DNA from: Peltaster fructicola
Taxonomy: Eukaryota > Ascomycota > Dothideomycetes
Direction of reading: 5' to 3'
Assembly: GCA_001592805.2 (NCBI GenBank)
Contig: CP051140.1
Location: forward strand, 2,419,501 to 2,483,500
DNA: 64,000 bases
In this document: positions 1 through 11,500 of the stretch, in pieces
Position numbering within the stretch: position 1 is the stretch's first letter
Layout: each line of letters starts with the position of its first letter
Translations under genes and position numbers: made by a program
The notes under the pieces: generated by a model
Databases searched by the model: none
What the model saw: the letters and a program-made list of their open reading frames with translations, nothing else
What the model was told of the DNA's origin: nothing

Positions 1-42
1 CATGGTGCTTGCACACTTGCACCGTGACTGACTCATTGGCAG

Positions 43-566
43 ACTTATCATGCGTACTTCTTCGGCACTGCCTTCTGGTATGGCTTGCGAGGTATGGCTC
101 GTGTCACTGATCCAGCTCGCGTGAGCAGCTGGTTCAGACCACCGGCACAGCCTTCTTCGCCAAACGGTGAACATACTTGCTAGATGCCATACGCCTGACT
201 GATTCAAAGCCAGATCTCGAGCTGTACACAATCTGGACGGATGGCTTCCAGCTGTTGACCCTGGCTATGATCATGGTCGTCTTTGCTGCTGCGGTGCCGT
301 TACCTACTGAGATCTTTGGCTCATTCTCAGGGAGTGCTGCCACGCAGAAGGCATTGAAACCCTTCGCCCGAGCGCTGATCCTGGCCACCCTGTTTCATCA
401 CATCACTACAGGGATAGGTGCTTACACACATTGGGTGAGGCCATCACACCACACCGTGGCTATGGACATCGGCGTGTACGGCAATGTTGGTTTGACATTG
501 CTCGGAATTGCTGCTCTGGTATCAGGACTGAGGGAGCCATCAAGCTCAACTAAGAAAGTGTCGTAG
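43..566 (+). CDS. Multi-pass membrane protein, 3' part
   Basis: I do not recognise the family. The gene enters from the left edge. A likely acceptor ending at 42 opens an exon at 43-91 (YHAYFFGTAFWYGLR), and a 92-183 intron (GTATGG to TTGCTAG) joins it in phase 1 to the last exon, which stops at 564-566. The last exon encodes three hydrophobic stretches (around FQLLTLAMIMVVFAAAVPLP, ARALILATLFHH and GNVGLTLLGIAALVSGL) separated by short polar loops, and ends in a Ser/Lys-rich tail. This is what is seen; a small integral membrane protein of four or so segments is the inference. The 5' exons are off the window, so the size is unknown. The 3' end is 142 bp from the converging LisH/WD40 gene. Confidence 0.6.
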
Positions 567-708
567 TCGAGGTTGAAGAGCAAAATCCAGATGGTCCCCT
601 TATTGGAATGTGCAGAGTTGAGTAAGTGGCCCTGCGCTCCGGTCGAAACAGTCACACTGCCTGGACGGCAAGTAGAACATCTTGTAGCAAGTTCCTCTGC
701 GTAGCATG

Positions 709-2135
709 CTACGGCGTCCAGAGCACCAGCTTGTGGTCGAATCCACCACTTACCAGCCGTTCTGCCGTTTCACTTTGCTCCGAAGTGTTGCCTGCCCAAA
801 GCGTACGAACTTTCGATCCGTTCTCATGTCCTTTGAGCTCAGACACGACTTTGCCAGACAATATGTCGATGCCTCGGATGATGCCATCGTCGCTATTGAC
901 CCAGACACCCTTGCCATTGGGTCGCCAAACAACCAAAGGCGTAGAATATGGTGTTTGAGTAGACATGGTGTTACAGTGCAGCTTGATAGCTTCGTGCTCC
1001 CGATCAGCACGGGCTTGTTGTGCCAGAGCTACTTCTCGGGGTGTTTGAGGTGTCGTAACAGCACGTCCCTCGACAGTAGGGAAAAGTAGTCTCACAATGA
1101 GGAGTTTCATGTGAGGTGTCGAGTTCGTGGCAGCCGCAATTGTTGAGCCATCTGCTGGACATAGTGCTATAGACGCAGGAGTGAATGCTACCCAGGCATT
1201 CGAATGTGGTGCGAGGTTCTGTTGACCGAGCATGACTGAGTCCTTCTCAGCCGAGTAGAAGAATAAATGGCTGGAATCCGTTCTTGTGAGGACCAGAATC
1301 GGCTGATTTGACAAAGGATGCTTTGCAAAGAGTATACTTTCTGGCTTCGTTGGTAGTTTGATGCTAGTAAGCAGTTCGCATGTCAGGCTTTCGGCCACAT
1401 CGAGAGTATAGATATTGACGACGTTGTCCCAGCCAGCTGACGCGAGTAAAAGGGACTCGGCGGCGTCGTACGGTGCTAGATCGACGATGTACTTGGTGTG
1501 ATCTTTCCGTCTGACAATAGTCTTGCCTGACTCGACATCTGCCATGACCAATGATCCAGACATTGATGCTGAAACATGATACTTGCCACGCAAGAGTAGC
1601 TGCGAAAGTACTGGCGCATCCTGCACGTCTGACCACGATGCGCTAAGTGTCTTTGCTGGGAGATCGATGATATTGATCCTACGATCAGATGTGCTTGCGA
1701 TAAGTCGGGCCTGATTCGAGTCCGCTGCTGCATCAACGAGTACATTCAGCACGTTGGTCCGACTAGGCAAAGTCTCTATGACATGAGCCGAGGATGGTGC
1801 TGTGACCGGTCAGCAACATAGGCTAAACAGGGACTCTACATACCTGAGGTAGCCCAGCCTTGGTCGTTGTCATCGCTCGACAAGTTGAGCTTCTCGAAAT
1901 TGGCACTCTGATCGTAGAGTCTCTTCTCCTCCAAGAGTCGCTCAAGTGTCAGTCCAGAAGATGTGACATCTCCAGCATCTTCTGAGAGACCTGCCTCTTG
2001 GATGAAAGCTTCGAATGACTATGTGATGATGAGAGAGGATCACACAAGTCTTCACAGAGTAAGACGGACTTGAGTATAGTTGTTGGTCTTGAGGAATCGT
2101 GCTACGATCAGAGCGGCGGAATCGTTGGCAGGCAT
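709..2135 (-). CDS. LisH and WD40-repeat protein
   Basis: Three exons give 443 aa: 2135-2070, 2018-1844 and 1799-709. The introns are 2019-2069 (51 nt, weak GTCCGT donor) and 1800-1843 (44 nt). The joined N-terminus reads MPANDSAALIVARFLKTNNY, followed by SFEAFIQEAGL. This is a LisH dimerisation motif, which is not visible in any single frame because the first intron splits it. The rest is a run of WD40-like blades with typical endings (SGSLVMADVESGKT, SAGWDNVVNIYTLD, DGIIRGIDILSGKV, SGGFDHKLVLWTP). LisH plus WD40 proteins are usually scaffolds in multi-subunit complexes; which complex is not evident here. It is divergent from the DnaJ gene, with 294 bp between start codons. I am sure of the domains and less sure of the first donor site. 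Confidence 0.8.
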
Positions 2136-2429
2136 TTTCCAACATTCGTCCAGTACGAGACAACAGGCGAATGGTCAAGATCTTCTGATCGAGGTCTCAT
2201 GTGCCGTATAGTTGGCCCTTGAGTATGATGTCGAGTCAATCGTTGCCTTCGGCTGCTTTCACATGTCGACTTTCGGAGGACCCTTCTGAACGTCATGTAT
2301 GTTTGAGCCGCAAGGAATGAATGTCTGCGCTGCCTCGCCATCTTACCCAAAATACTATATCATATTGAACACGACACTCCTCCTGAATCGAAGTTTGCCG
2401 AGCGAGCTAGCTGTGCAAGTACAGCAATC
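2136..2429. promoter_or_regulatory. Shared divergent promoter region
   Basis: These 294 bp separate the start codons of the LisH/WD40 gene (-) and the DnaJ gene (+), so both promoters must lie here or reach into the neighbours. I see no clear TATA box or named operator. Confidence 0.4.
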
Positions 2430-3968
2430 ATGGTTGTAGACACGACCTATTACGATGCCCTCGGTGTCCCTCCTACCGCTACTGAAATCGACATCAAGAA
2501 AGCATACAGGAAGCAGGCAATAAAGCTGCATCCTGACAAGAATCCAGACGATCCGACAGCTCACGAGAAGTTCCAGGCAGTTGGCGAAGCATATCAGGTT
2601 CTCAGCGACAAGCAATTACGTGCCCAGTATGACAAACTTGGTAAGGAGGGAGCAAAACCAGACTCGGGTTTCGAGGATCCCAGCGAATTCTTCACCATGA
2701 TATTCGGAGGAGAGTCTTTCGAAGACTGGATTGGCGAGATCAGCCTGATGAAGGACTTGACCAAGAGCATGGAAATCACAACGAGAGATATGGATGAAGC
2801 AGTCGCTGCTGAAGAGGCGGCGGCTGCGTCAGAGAAGCCAGCGGCCGACGCAACAACTGCTGGAGCAGAGACACATACTGCACCACCTCCACCGAAAGTC
2901 GAGACAGACACCGGGCCAGAGATCACCACCACCACAGGTCCAACGTACGATTTGCCGGTACGAGAAGCTGCTACGAACACGTCAGGCACAAGCACTCCAC
3001 GCCCGAAGGGTGTGCCAACGCGACTTGCGATTGCTGACAAGGCCGAGCAAGATGCTGCCGAGACAGTGGCTGGCATGACTGACGAGGAGAAGAAACTGCG
3101 AGAGAAAGAGAAGAAGCGTGGCGGCCTGTCAAAAGAACAACGAGAAGAATTGGCAGCTTTCGAGCAGGAACGACGGCGGATCCGAGATGAGCGGGTAGAG
3201 ACATTGAGTAAGAAGCTCGTAGATCGCATCAGTCTGTGGACCGAGACGGATAAAGGCCCTGATGTCACACATGCTTTCCAGGAGAAGATGCGACTTGAAG
3301 TCGAAAATCTAAAGATGGAGTCGTTTGGTCTCGAGATCCTACACTCCATCGGCCAGACGTACGTGCAGAAGGGCTCAACGTACGTGAAGTCGCAGAAGCC
3401 AATTATTGGTGGCTTCAGCGGCTTCTTCAGCAGACTGAAGGACAAGGGAAACATGGTGAAGGATACCTGGGGGACCGTGTCTACCGCCATACAAGCTCAG
3501 CTGGAGATCGAAGAGATGGCTCGCATGGAAGAACGTGGTGGAGAGCACTGGACAGATGAGAAGAGAGCAGAGTATGAGAAGCGAGTCACTGGCAAGATCT
3601 TGGCAGCAGCATGGCGTGGGAGCAGATTTGAGATCCAGTCGGTGCTGCGAGACGTCTGTGACAAGGTGATCTACGATCCCAAGGCCAGCAAGCAGAAACG
3701 CCTGGAGAGAGCTCACGCGTTAGTGCTTGCCGGCGATATCTTCGTTGCTGTAAGTTTGCTACGGGTGTTGACGGCTCACATACTGACACAGAAACAGGCA
3801 GAACGCAATCCTGAAGAAGAGGGTGATTACATGGCTTTCGAGCAGCTCATGGCTGAAGCAACGGCCAAGAAGGAGAAGAAGGAGAAGAAACACGATAAAC
3901 ACGACAAACACGACAAGCATGCAAAAGAGGCAGAAGCCAAACCAGCAACGCAAACGACTGCTGCATAG
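2430..3968 (+). CDS. DnaJ protein, Caj1/Djp1 type
   Basis: A J-domain co-chaperone that should stimulate Hsp70. The J domain occupies residues 1-75, with [20 protein letters not shown] and the invariant HPD in [10 protein letters not shown]. It is followed by the X-domain seen in yeast Caj1 and Djp1 (from about residue 190, with [14 protein letters not shown] and [13 protein letters not shown]). A low-complexity Ala/Thr/Pro linker lies in between, and the C-terminus is a Lys/His-rich tail with HDK repeats. Djp1 works in import of peroxisomal and mitochondrial precursors; assigning that role here is inference. An intron at 3750-3797 (GTAAGT to AAACAG, 48 nt, branch CTGAC) interrupts the C-terminal part. 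It has no stop and is a multiple of three, so retention would add 16 residues. Spliced length is 496 aa. Confidence 0.88.
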   Translation: MVVDTTYYDALGVPPTATEIDIKKAYRKQAIKLHPDKNPDDPTAHEKFQAVGEAYQVLSDKQLRAQYDKLGKEGAKPDSGFEDPSEFFTMIFGGESFEDWIGEISLMKDLTKSMEITTRDMDEAVAAEEAAAASEKPAADATTAGAETHTAPPPPKVETDTGPEITTTTGPTYDLPVREAATNTSGTSTPRPKGVPTRLAIADKAEQDAAETVAGMTDEEKKLREKEKKRGGLSKEQREELAAFEQERRRIRDERVETLSKKLVDRISLWTETDKGPDVTHAFQEKMRLEVENLKMESFGLEILHSIGQTYVQKGSTYVKSQKPIIGGFSGFFSRLKDKGNMVKDTWGTVSTAIQAQLEIEEMARMEERGGEHWTDEKRAEYEKRVTGKILAAAWRGSRFEIQSVLRDVCDKVIYDPKASKQKRLERAHALVLAGDIFVAVSLLRVLTAHILTQKQAERNPEEEGDYMAFEQLMAEATAKKEKKEKKHDKHDKHDKHAKEAEAKPATQTTAA

Positions 3969-4191
3969 TGTTGGAGAGAGCCTTTGCACGTATGCGGTCA
4001 CTCCTTTGCATAGAAGGATAAAGGAAGAGTCTTGGCACTGTCTGTACATGAGACTCACTCTTCTGGTGGTTTACTTTCCCATCTTATCGTCGTAGCTTGC
4101 ATTCATTGCAGCTCCCAGGATACCCAGCGCTGTGCTGAACAGCATTGTGCGCAAAGTGCGTGTATAGTGTATGGTCTCACGTCACCACTCG

Positions 4192-5529
4192 TCAAGCTTT
4201 GCCATCCCAGCGATGTGCTTCATCGCCTTCACTCCACTTCTTCTCAGTATAGCCGAGCTCGTTCTTGATCTTGGCGACTAGTTCCTCCGGGCCCATGTTC
4301 TTGCCCTGATTGTCACTGAGCTTGACTGCTGCCAGACCGTTGGCTTCGCTCAATTTGATGACAATATTCAAAGGTACGCTCTTCTCGTCCTTGCTGAGGT
4401 GCTTGTAATCGTTAGTGAAGTGGGTACCCACGCCGAAGCTTGCAGTCAGGCCGGCATCTTCTGTGGCCTTCTTGTACTTGATACACTTCTCGACGTCCAA
4501 CGAATCTGAAAAGACAATGGTCTTTGCCTCGTGGATGCCTTGCTCTCTGTAGAAGGTTTGCATCAGCTTGACGAACTCGAGCGGATCTCCCGAATCTTGT
4601 CGAACTCCAGTGAAGACTTGTGCGTAGGTGGCATCCATGTGATCGGACGATAGTAGTTTCTCTGGAAGCGGCCGAGCGAAAGCTTTGAGGAAGGCCGGGG
4701 TGCCGAATGTGTCTGTCAAGGCAATACCCAGCACTCCTTGGCCATAGGTGTCAATCCAGGCACGTAATGCTGCCTCGTTAGCATGCGAGTAGTCGTTATT
4801 GAGGGCAGCTATGCCCATGAACCACTCATGGGCGACAGTGCCAACGGGAGTGACATTGAATTGCATAGCAAGGTGGACATTCGATGTGCCTGAGAGCTTG
4901 CCTGGAAAGCCTTGTGAGGCAGCCTCCTGCGCGGCTTGTGTCAAGCCCTTCATGACACTTTCGTGAGTCTGTCCATCTCGTCGTCGTCGACTTCCAAACT
5001 CACTGAAGACACATCCGGCTTCCAGCAGTTGGAGACCCTTGCGCTTCGCGAGCTCAACCTGACAATCATGGTTCCAGTCCTTGTCGACAAATTTGAAATA
5101 AGCCTCTGAAATGAGAGCCAGTAGTGGAATCTCGTAAAGAATTGTCTCATCCCAAAGTCCATGAATTTCAAGTGACAACGCTCCGGAGCTGCTGTCTTGC
5201 CTTCGTTCAAACCTCAGGTCGACCTGTTCGTTCGGCCTCAATCGGAGATTCCGCAGGTATTCGAGATAAGTTGTGCTAAAGTATGGACATGTCGTTCTGA
5301 GCCATCGAATCTCATCTTCCGTGACTTGGATGTCGCCAAGGCGCTGAATCTGCTTGTGAAGCCAGTCGAACGCCTCTTGCGTTAGTTGCATCTGTGGTGT
5401 TCGGTTGGTGAACTTGTATGAAACCTTGACATTTGGGAAGTGTTTCAATACAGCACACTGCATGGTCAGCTTGTACAGATCCGTGTCCAGCAGTGAGGTG
5501 ATGCCCTCGGTATGCTTATTGCTTGACAT
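4192..5529 (-). CDS. NPT1: Nicotinate phosphoribosyltransferase
   Basis: Makes nicotinate mononucleotide from nicotinate and PRPP in the NAD salvage (Preiss-Handler) pathway. Family marks seen are the N-terminal ITSLLDTDLYKLTMQCAV, then SGTSNVHLAMQF, then GTVAHEWFMGIAALN, whose His is the residue phosphorylated in the yeast enzyme. TDTFGTPAFL and the phosphate-binding GVRQDSGDPLEFVKLM follow. It is a single exon. I chose the Met at 5529 (MSSNKHTEGITSLLDTD, 445 aa) because it matches the short N-terminus of yeast Npt1. An in-frame Met at 5571 would add 14 residues (MKLSTLLTVASTST) and cannot be excluded. The C-terminus (KKWSEGDEAHRWDGKA) is polar. It converges with the DnaJ gene across a 223-bp gap. 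Confidence 0.93.
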   Translation of the reverse strand: MSSNKHTEGITSLLDTDLYKLTMQCAVLKHFPNVKVSYKFTNRTPQMQLTQEAFDWLHKQIQRLGDIQVTEDEIRWLRTTCPYFSTTYLEYLRNLRLRPNEQVDLRFERRQDSSSGALSLEIHGLWDETILYEIPLLALISEAYFKFVDKDWNHDCQVELAKRKGLQLLEAGCVFSEFGSRRRRDGQTHESVMKGLTQAAQEAASQGFPGKLSGTSNVHLAMQFNVTPVGTVAHEWFMGIAALNNDYSHANEAALRAWIDTYGQGVLGIALTDTFGTPAFLKAFARPLPEKLLSSDHMDATYAQVFTGVRQDSGDPLEFVKLMQTFYREQGIHEAKTIVFSDSLDVEKCIKYKKATEDAGLTASFGVGTHFTNDYKHLSKDEKSVPLNIVIKLSEANGLAAVKLSDNQGKNMGPEELVAKIKNELGYTEKKWSEGDEAHRWDGKA

Positions 5530-6304
5530 TGTGCTCGTTGAGGCTACTGTGAGGAGTGTAGAAAGCTTCACTCTTATCCGTCTGGGCTGATATATGGCTC
5601 AATCAGTGGTTTATGGATGCATCATGCCGCTGTCACTGCAAGACAGGTGTATACCAAGCTCCGTTGGACTGATACAGAGGCTATTCCGCTGTTCGGCATC
5701 AGACTTGGGATCACCATGTGTCGTGCGTGAAATGCGATACTGCTTGGGTGTGACAGCCGCGTTTGTGTACACTGGCTGTCTCGTGGTGTTGGCGAAGGTA
5801 AACGGCGCACCGTTTGTGCATCCGAACAAAAACACCCCGGCGACGTCATCACACAAACAAACACATCCTGTGGTGCACTTCGATAGCAATCTTCTGTATT
5901 CGCGCCCCTTCAGCAGAGCATTAATAACGAGTTCGTGCGATTACACTTAGCCAATAGCGATATATTCACAGGTGGTAAGCACAGGTCTCGGTCAAGCACC
6001 AGCACCGTGACCACGCTCTGACCAGTTTAAGGTGAAAGTCAAAACTCGAACCTCAAGCTTTTTGGCAGTTACATACGTAAGATTCCTCACCATCTCATCA
6101 TTGCGACTTGTTCTCCTTGAGCTGGGCCTTTTGGAGCTGAATCTTCATTTCACTCTCACTTCTACCGCCATTGTCACAAGCAGGCAGTCGTTGATAAGCG
6201 GCACTTTGGACAACTTGTTCCACAACAACTCGTTGGAAGACATTCTTACAGGAGCTGAGCAGGCAAGCCACATAAACACACATACACACGCATAGACAGC
6301 TACT
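5530..6304. other. Intergenic, divergent promoters
   Basis: This 775-bp gap lies between the start codons of NPT1 (-) and the Sym1-like gene (+). Short open frames occur on both strands but none shows codon structure, splice continuity or a recognisable domain. A pyrimidine-rich stretch and a CA-rich leader (about 6268-6300) precede the Sym1 start. I see no gene here. Confidence 0.5.
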
Positions 6305-6978
6305 ATGGCTTCAGCATTCCGCTGGTATGTCAGCTAGACAGAGACAGGGGATTTTGTGATACTGATTGTAATGCTAGGTACCAACGCCAGTTGGCGGTCA
6401 AGCCAATGCTCACGCAATCCATCACCACCGCCGTATTGTTCGCGACAGGTGACACCATGGCTCAGCAGCTCGTCGAGCGCAAAGGTTTTGCCAACCACGA
6501 GCTTGGTCGCACTGGTCGGATGGCCCTCTACGGAGGTGCAGTCTTCGGCCCAGCAGCTACGACCTGGTTCGGTTTCTTGCAACGTCGCATTCGCATCCCT
6601 TCTTCTCCCAACCTCGAGATCCTCGCTCGCGTTGGTGCAGATCAGTGCATCTTCGCGAGTGCGAACCTGTTCGTCTTTCTCAGCAGTATGGCCATTATGG
6701 AAGGCTCTGATCCCAAGCAAAAGTTGGAAAGCACATACTGGAATGCTCTGCAGAAGAACTGGATGGTCTGGCCTGTTGTGCAGTTCACGAACTTCAAGTT
6801 CGTGCCATTGGAGCACAGAGTCTTGGTTGTCAACGTTATCTCTCTTGGTAAGTGTCCTGCTGGACGGAGAATGACAAATAGCTGACGTTTGCTAGGATGG
6901 AACTGCTATCTCAGCTTCTTGAATAGCCAGCCATCTGGTGACCACGAGAAGAACCCTACCTATCCACCAGACTCTTAG
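6305..6978 (+). CDS. Sym1/Mpv17-family inner-membrane protein
   Basis: Three exons give 190 aa: 6305-6324, 6378-6847 and 6896-6978. The introns are 6325-6377 (GTATGT donor) and 6848-6895 (GTAAGT donor). The tiny first exon encodes MASAFRW and joins WYQRQLAVKPMLTQSITTAV, the typical start of the Mpv17/PMP22 family. The middle carries GDTMAQQLVE and WFGFLQRRI. The last exon supplies GWNCYLSFLNSQ, the family signature, and ends in a short polar tail. Yeast Sym1 sits in the mitochondrial inner membrane and is needed for ethanol metabolism at high temperature; the family is thought to form channels. Location and role here are inferred from family. Both the start and the 3' end are set by splicing, not by the longest frame. 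Confidence 0.9.
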
Positions 6979-7173
6979 ACACCGCAGCGCATGAGCACAC
7001 TCTATTGTCCTTGTAAAGAACCATATATTCGTGCTACAACACTGGGAACGGAGCACGGCGTCTATTTGGGCTTCTCCATCCAGTAGACGGACGGCATGAG
7101 TGATAGTACCGGACTCTGGCTTGATCTTGCTGCGAGATCTTTCTGCATTTGCTTCCACATCAGAGGTTTATGC

Positions 7174-7632
7174 TCAGCCACTGCTGGCTCTCTCAGCCTC
7201 GTCTATGGTCTTTGTTTTTAGTTGCAAGGCATGGATACCACCTTCTGCAGCCATCTCGTCCTTCAGGAGCGCGTATACCATTCGGTGGCGTGCAGGTTGC
7301 ATCTTCGATTTGAAGGCGTCAGACGTTATGTAGACTCTGGTAGCAGGTCAGTAACCATACGGTTCAGTTTGATGTACTGCCATCACCTGAAGTGTGTCTC
7401 TTTCGATGTGCTACCTTGCATAGCTTTGTGGTGAGAATGCAGATGCGAATCGTTGAAGATCTCCAGTGATGTTGGCGATAGAGCTTCTTGTATCTATGGT
7501 TTGATCAGATTCGTCTTGTGTGTTGCGCGAAAGGCATACCTTGGACCTCATGGCATCTTCAACAGGTGTATGCGACGACGACATGGTCGTCAAATATCTG
7601 CGCAATGCAGGAGACGATACACGCTTCAGCAT
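7174..7632 (-). CDS. BolA-like protein, mitochondrial type
   Basis: Three exons give 120 aa: 7632-7540, 7493-7387 and 7336-7174, with introns of 46 and 50 nt. The N-terminus MLKRVSSPALRRYLTT is basic and hydroxylated, like a mitochondrial presequence. The BolA fold follows: EALSPTSLEIFNDSHLHSHH, then GSTSKETHFRVYITSDAF, then QPARHRMVYALLKDEM and GIHALQLKTKT. The conserved His in RHRMVY and the C-terminal His in GIHAL are the usual Fe-S or glutaredoxin contact residues. Fungal Bol1 and Bol3 help insert 4Fe-4S clusters into mitochondrial proteins, working with a monothiol glutaredoxin. No single frame covers more than a third of the protein, so the gene is easily missed. It is head to head with the next gene. 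Confidence 0.88.
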
Positions 7633-7785
7633 TGGTTGGATGATTTTGGATGGCTGCAGGTATCGTGCTGATGACGTCCAAAGCTTTCATACATGATTTA
7701 TGTACATGTATTCACATGTCGCGCCATCAGTTCGAAGCTTCTTCCTTCACACAACCCAACACGAAAATGTGATCTCATCAACACC
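7633..7785. promoter_or_regulatory. Compact divergent promoter
   Basis: Only 153 bp separate the BolA start codon (-) from the start of the conserved unknown gene (+). Both must share this sequence as promoter and leaders. No TATA-like element stands out. Confidence 0.45.
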
Positions 7786-8595
7786 ATGGCGCCTCTCAGA
7801 AGGTACTTACGCATTACGAAATACTCTGTTCTCGAGGTTCGCATCTACCTTGAAAAACCATCCGATGCACCATGGCTTCTACGCGATCAAGTCCTACCAC
7901 GCATATTCGCCGAGATACGTCCCCAGGTTCTACCAAAGCTGCGCGAGGAGAACGAGAACAGCAAGAAGAAGGGATCCAAGAGGAAGAAGAACAAGGGTAT
8001 CAAAGATGTGGTCACTCAGGACGACTTTGAGGTTGTCCTCTTCCTCACAGATTCTTACACCAGACACTCTTTGATCACCAAGCAGAAGCATTTCGGCAAG
8101 AAGCATGCAATTAAGTCCACAGGATCGAAGATGACCGAGTGGTTGGGCAACACAACCGACAGTGCTATAGATGTTGACAATGCAGTACCTGGACTACTAC
8201 ACGAGGACTCAGAGGAGATGCCAAAACTCACCGACCTGCCGGAGCTCGAAGTCGATGAAACAGGGAAAATTGGCATGACCGGAAACGATGATACACTATT
8301 CGTTAGCTCTGATGACGAAGAGACCTTCGCGACACAGAAAGCTGCACCTCGCCGCCAGAAACTACCGACTGATGAAGAGGAGGACAACGAGATCGACGAC
8401 AAGAAGAAGCTTGGTCTGGGCACATCCTACGACGGCTTCAGTCTTTATGGAAAGATCTTGTGCTTGATCGTCAAGCGTAAAGGACAAAAAAAGCCGGCCG
8501 TTGCTGATGCCCTCCCAGTCGGTGGAAGCGAAATGATGGAGTCTTGGGTGAGCACACAAGCAAATCAACAGGCTGATCTGGACGATGATGTATGA
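7786..8595 (+). CDS. Conserved fungal protein of unknown function
   Basis: This is a single-exon gene of 269 aa. I start it at the Met of MAPLRRYLRITKYSVLEVRI, because the upstream in-frame extension is not protein-like. I do not know a named domain. What is seen is an ordered N-terminal part (residues 1-60, RITKYSVLEVRIYLEKP and VLPRIFAEIRPQVLPKL). A basic patch (KKKGSKRKKNKGIK) comes next, then a second ordered part (DDFEVVLFLTDSYTRHSLI). A long acidic, probably disordered region with a DEDEE-type cluster follows, and then a short conserved-looking block, YDGFSLYGKILCLIVKRKG. The basic patch could be a nuclear signal. I recall similar proteins in other filamentous ascomycetes but cannot verify this here. 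Confidence 0.8.
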   Translation: MAPLRRYLRITKYSVLEVRIYLEKPSDAPWLLRDQVLPRIFAEIRPQVLPKLREENENSKKKGSKRKKNKGIKDVVTQDDFEVVLFLTDSYTRHSLITKQKHFGKKHAIKSTGSKMTEWLGNTTDSAIDVDNAVPGLLHEDSEEMPKLTDLPELEVDETGKIGMTGNDDTLFVSSDDEETFATQKAAPRRQKLPTDEEEDNEIDDKKKLGLGTSYDGFSLYGKILCLIVKRKGQKKPAVADALPVGGSEMMESWVSTQANQQADLDDDV

Positions 8596-11500
8596 GCGAT
8601 GTGGCCCGTGGTCGTATGAACCCATAGTTTTGGAACGCAGGCTGATTCTCACTATCACGGACGTTCCACACAACCCTGAATCTTCGCCCATAACATGTGG
8701 CGGGCCAGGTATCGAACATTCGCAAATGCACATACAAGCGGATCACAGTACATTACGACTGAAGCACACTCAGTCTCAACAAAGCTACAGCAGATGCATT
8801 TGCAATATTGACAAGCATCAACGGATGATCTGCCTCGTCAGAACGAAACCCGGGATGCAAGCTGGCCTGCCAGTATCGAGGTACCATATCGCAGCAACAG
8901 GAGTGAGACCACGCTGAGAACTCTCGATAAGACTCCTGACACCTGCTTATCCTTCGATCATGACGTCGCCTACGACTGTGAAGCATCTGGACTATATCGA
9001 TGGGAGAAAACGGTTGTCACATCATCTACAACGGCCACATTTTAAAAATGCAGAGCCTATATATCGTTGTCCCCACACCATGAAAGATCAACAGGGGCCA
9101 GTTGTGTCAAAACTGCACTACGAGAGACCATGCAGCGCACTCTCATCCGTCGACAGAATGAGACCTTGTACCATCTATGTCCACCTGCTCTATGGCGCGA
9201 ATATGGTACACAATAATTGTACCGGTCTTCGTTCTGATCGAACGATCGAACAAGACCTAACGGTTCACCCGAGGCCTTGGAGACGAGAACAAGGCACGAA
9301 AGCTCGCCTGGCTGCAGCGTCACACGTGGCTGTCGTAATTCTTACAGCCACTTTCAATCAATGGTGTCGGCACTTTGCGGCTGCTAGATTTGCTAGCGTT
9401 GGTGATGGTAAGTGAGGTAAAGGGGCTTCTCAGTGTGTTGGCATCTGTCAAACCGGACAGTCCGTATGCACGCTCGCAGTGAGAGCATTCCAAGACACAC
9501 GGTCGCCGGAGTGGTTGCCAACGACTGGGCGCCAATCGAGAAGCAGAATAGAACGGTGGCGCAGCAACACCTTGCATCAGCTGTGGTGATTGCACTAGTC
9601 GGAATCTTGATGCAGAGAAGATGACTGGAATTCGTAATCCTCAGACCGGGTTGCTGCTGATATGCCCAGCTGGCTACGACATGCATATATTTCTAGCTCA
9701 TTGTCGTGGCGCGGACCAAAACCACACTATGAGCTTGTCATATGTCATTGGAGAAGACCTCGTATCGCTGTCACAGGTCTTCAGCTTCCGAGGAAGCATT
9801 TTCTTACATGGAAGACGATACGAGTACTACGATGCCAAAGCGTGAGCACGATCCGAGACAGGATTGGACGTCCATCAATGGTCACATGTCGGTGTGAGAC
9901 ATTCCGCCTTGCCCGTTCCAGTACGACAAATAGGCAGGCCTCGCTCGTGCCTGACTATCCCTGCGCCTAGTTCAGCCTTGCGCTCCCTCTGGACATCGAT
10001 TTTTCTTAGCATCTCTTGTCGACCGTCTGTGCCTCCGAGTCTGTTCCGGAGAGAGAGTTTTCTGTCTCAGCATGGGATATCCCATCGAACGGCCTCACCG
10101 CTAGCTGCTAAGCATGGTGAACCATTACGCTTGCCATGGATGCCAACGGATGCTAAAATGGTGGTATCAATGAGGCAATGTTCAGGGTTAGTGCCTGCCT
10201 CCTTTCCTCCTTGTACAGCTTTGCCTAAATTTGCATCGTCATGGAACAAGGAAATGACTGTGCACGATGATCGTCTGATCTTCTATTGCGTAGCAGCTAA
10301 CGACTTTCGTCCGACATTCATATATTTGCTGCTCCCTTTCTCAGCATCTTCCACTTCACATCCACTCCTTCGACAACTCTTCAAACCTCGTAGGCAGCCA
10401 TTTGCTACACGCTCCACAAGGATATCAAACAATTCAGACGTCCCACAGATTGCACAACAGCAAGACATCATGCCTGGACTTACACTACCTCCATGTCCTG
10501 GTCCACCACCAAACAGACCTCTTCCACCTCTCCCATCGAATTGAGTTATGCTCGCTTGCTACGAGTAGTCCACTACCTCAAGATCCACCCAAAGACAGCC
10601 AACGATATCACAGGCTTTGCTCGCCTTCGCGACCTTGTCACCGATCTAGGCTGCAAAGCCAAGACGAGTAACACTGCACACTCGGCTGAGCTTCACGTCA
10701 ACAGCACCCATGGAGTGACACCAGCAACCTCAAGCGCAGTCAAAGGGTCGCTGTCAGATGGCGTCTGTACTTCACACAGCTTAGCCGCTTGACGACTAGC
10801 ATTCCTTCTTTCGACCCTCCAGCTGAGAGCAAATCGCCACATGTACCTCGCGTCCGGGTACCCACGACCCCTACCTCAGTTCAAGACACCTTCTGCATAC
10901 CACATCGGCTGCTGGCCAGCCGGAGTCACCATATTCAACTACTATCCTTTCTGTGTACGGCACTCTCGATCACTCATCACTACAAGATTTCTATTAAGAG
11001 CAGGCATTGGCATTACATGATTGCGTTTGGACAGCAAGAAGATACCCCCCTGGCGCTCTAGCGCTCGATCGATGTATTATATAACACGAATTCATGAAGT
11101 GCTTCATTGACATGCCTCTCCAAAGTAAGGGATTGTCGCAGGTGACCACTATAGCACGCTAGCAGTGTGATACATTGTGTCCAAGGATGGTCAGGTACCG
11201 TTGTATCAGTGCCTAGCCTGCGAACAATGCCCTTGCTGCCGGAAGAGAGTTCCCATATCGTTCGCATCCCCTCTAGAATCTGAAGGTCAATCGCAACGAC
11301 TCCAGGGAAAAAGGTAAGGCGAACCTGAACGAGCTCGAGGCATCACTTCAATAAGCGAGACCTTCGAGGCTCTTCAGAGCAAAGATATCTAATGGCTGTC
11401 TTCGCAGCCCGCTCAGCTCTCAAAGACTCGCGTCGATGGCCCAGTAACCGCATTCATGCTACTGCACGAGTCACATGCTTGCTACAAGCAGCAAAGGTAC

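Noticed and set aside
2594-3490. 298-codon minus-strand frame opposite the DnaJ gene
   Set aside because: Its Ser/Val/Phe-rich sequence is the antisense shadow of the Glu/Lys/Ala-rich DnaJ coding strand and has no domain.
9864-10544. 226-codon + frame in the gene-poor gap
   Set aside because: No domain, no conserved-looking blocks, and composition like shadow frames; too weak to call a gene.
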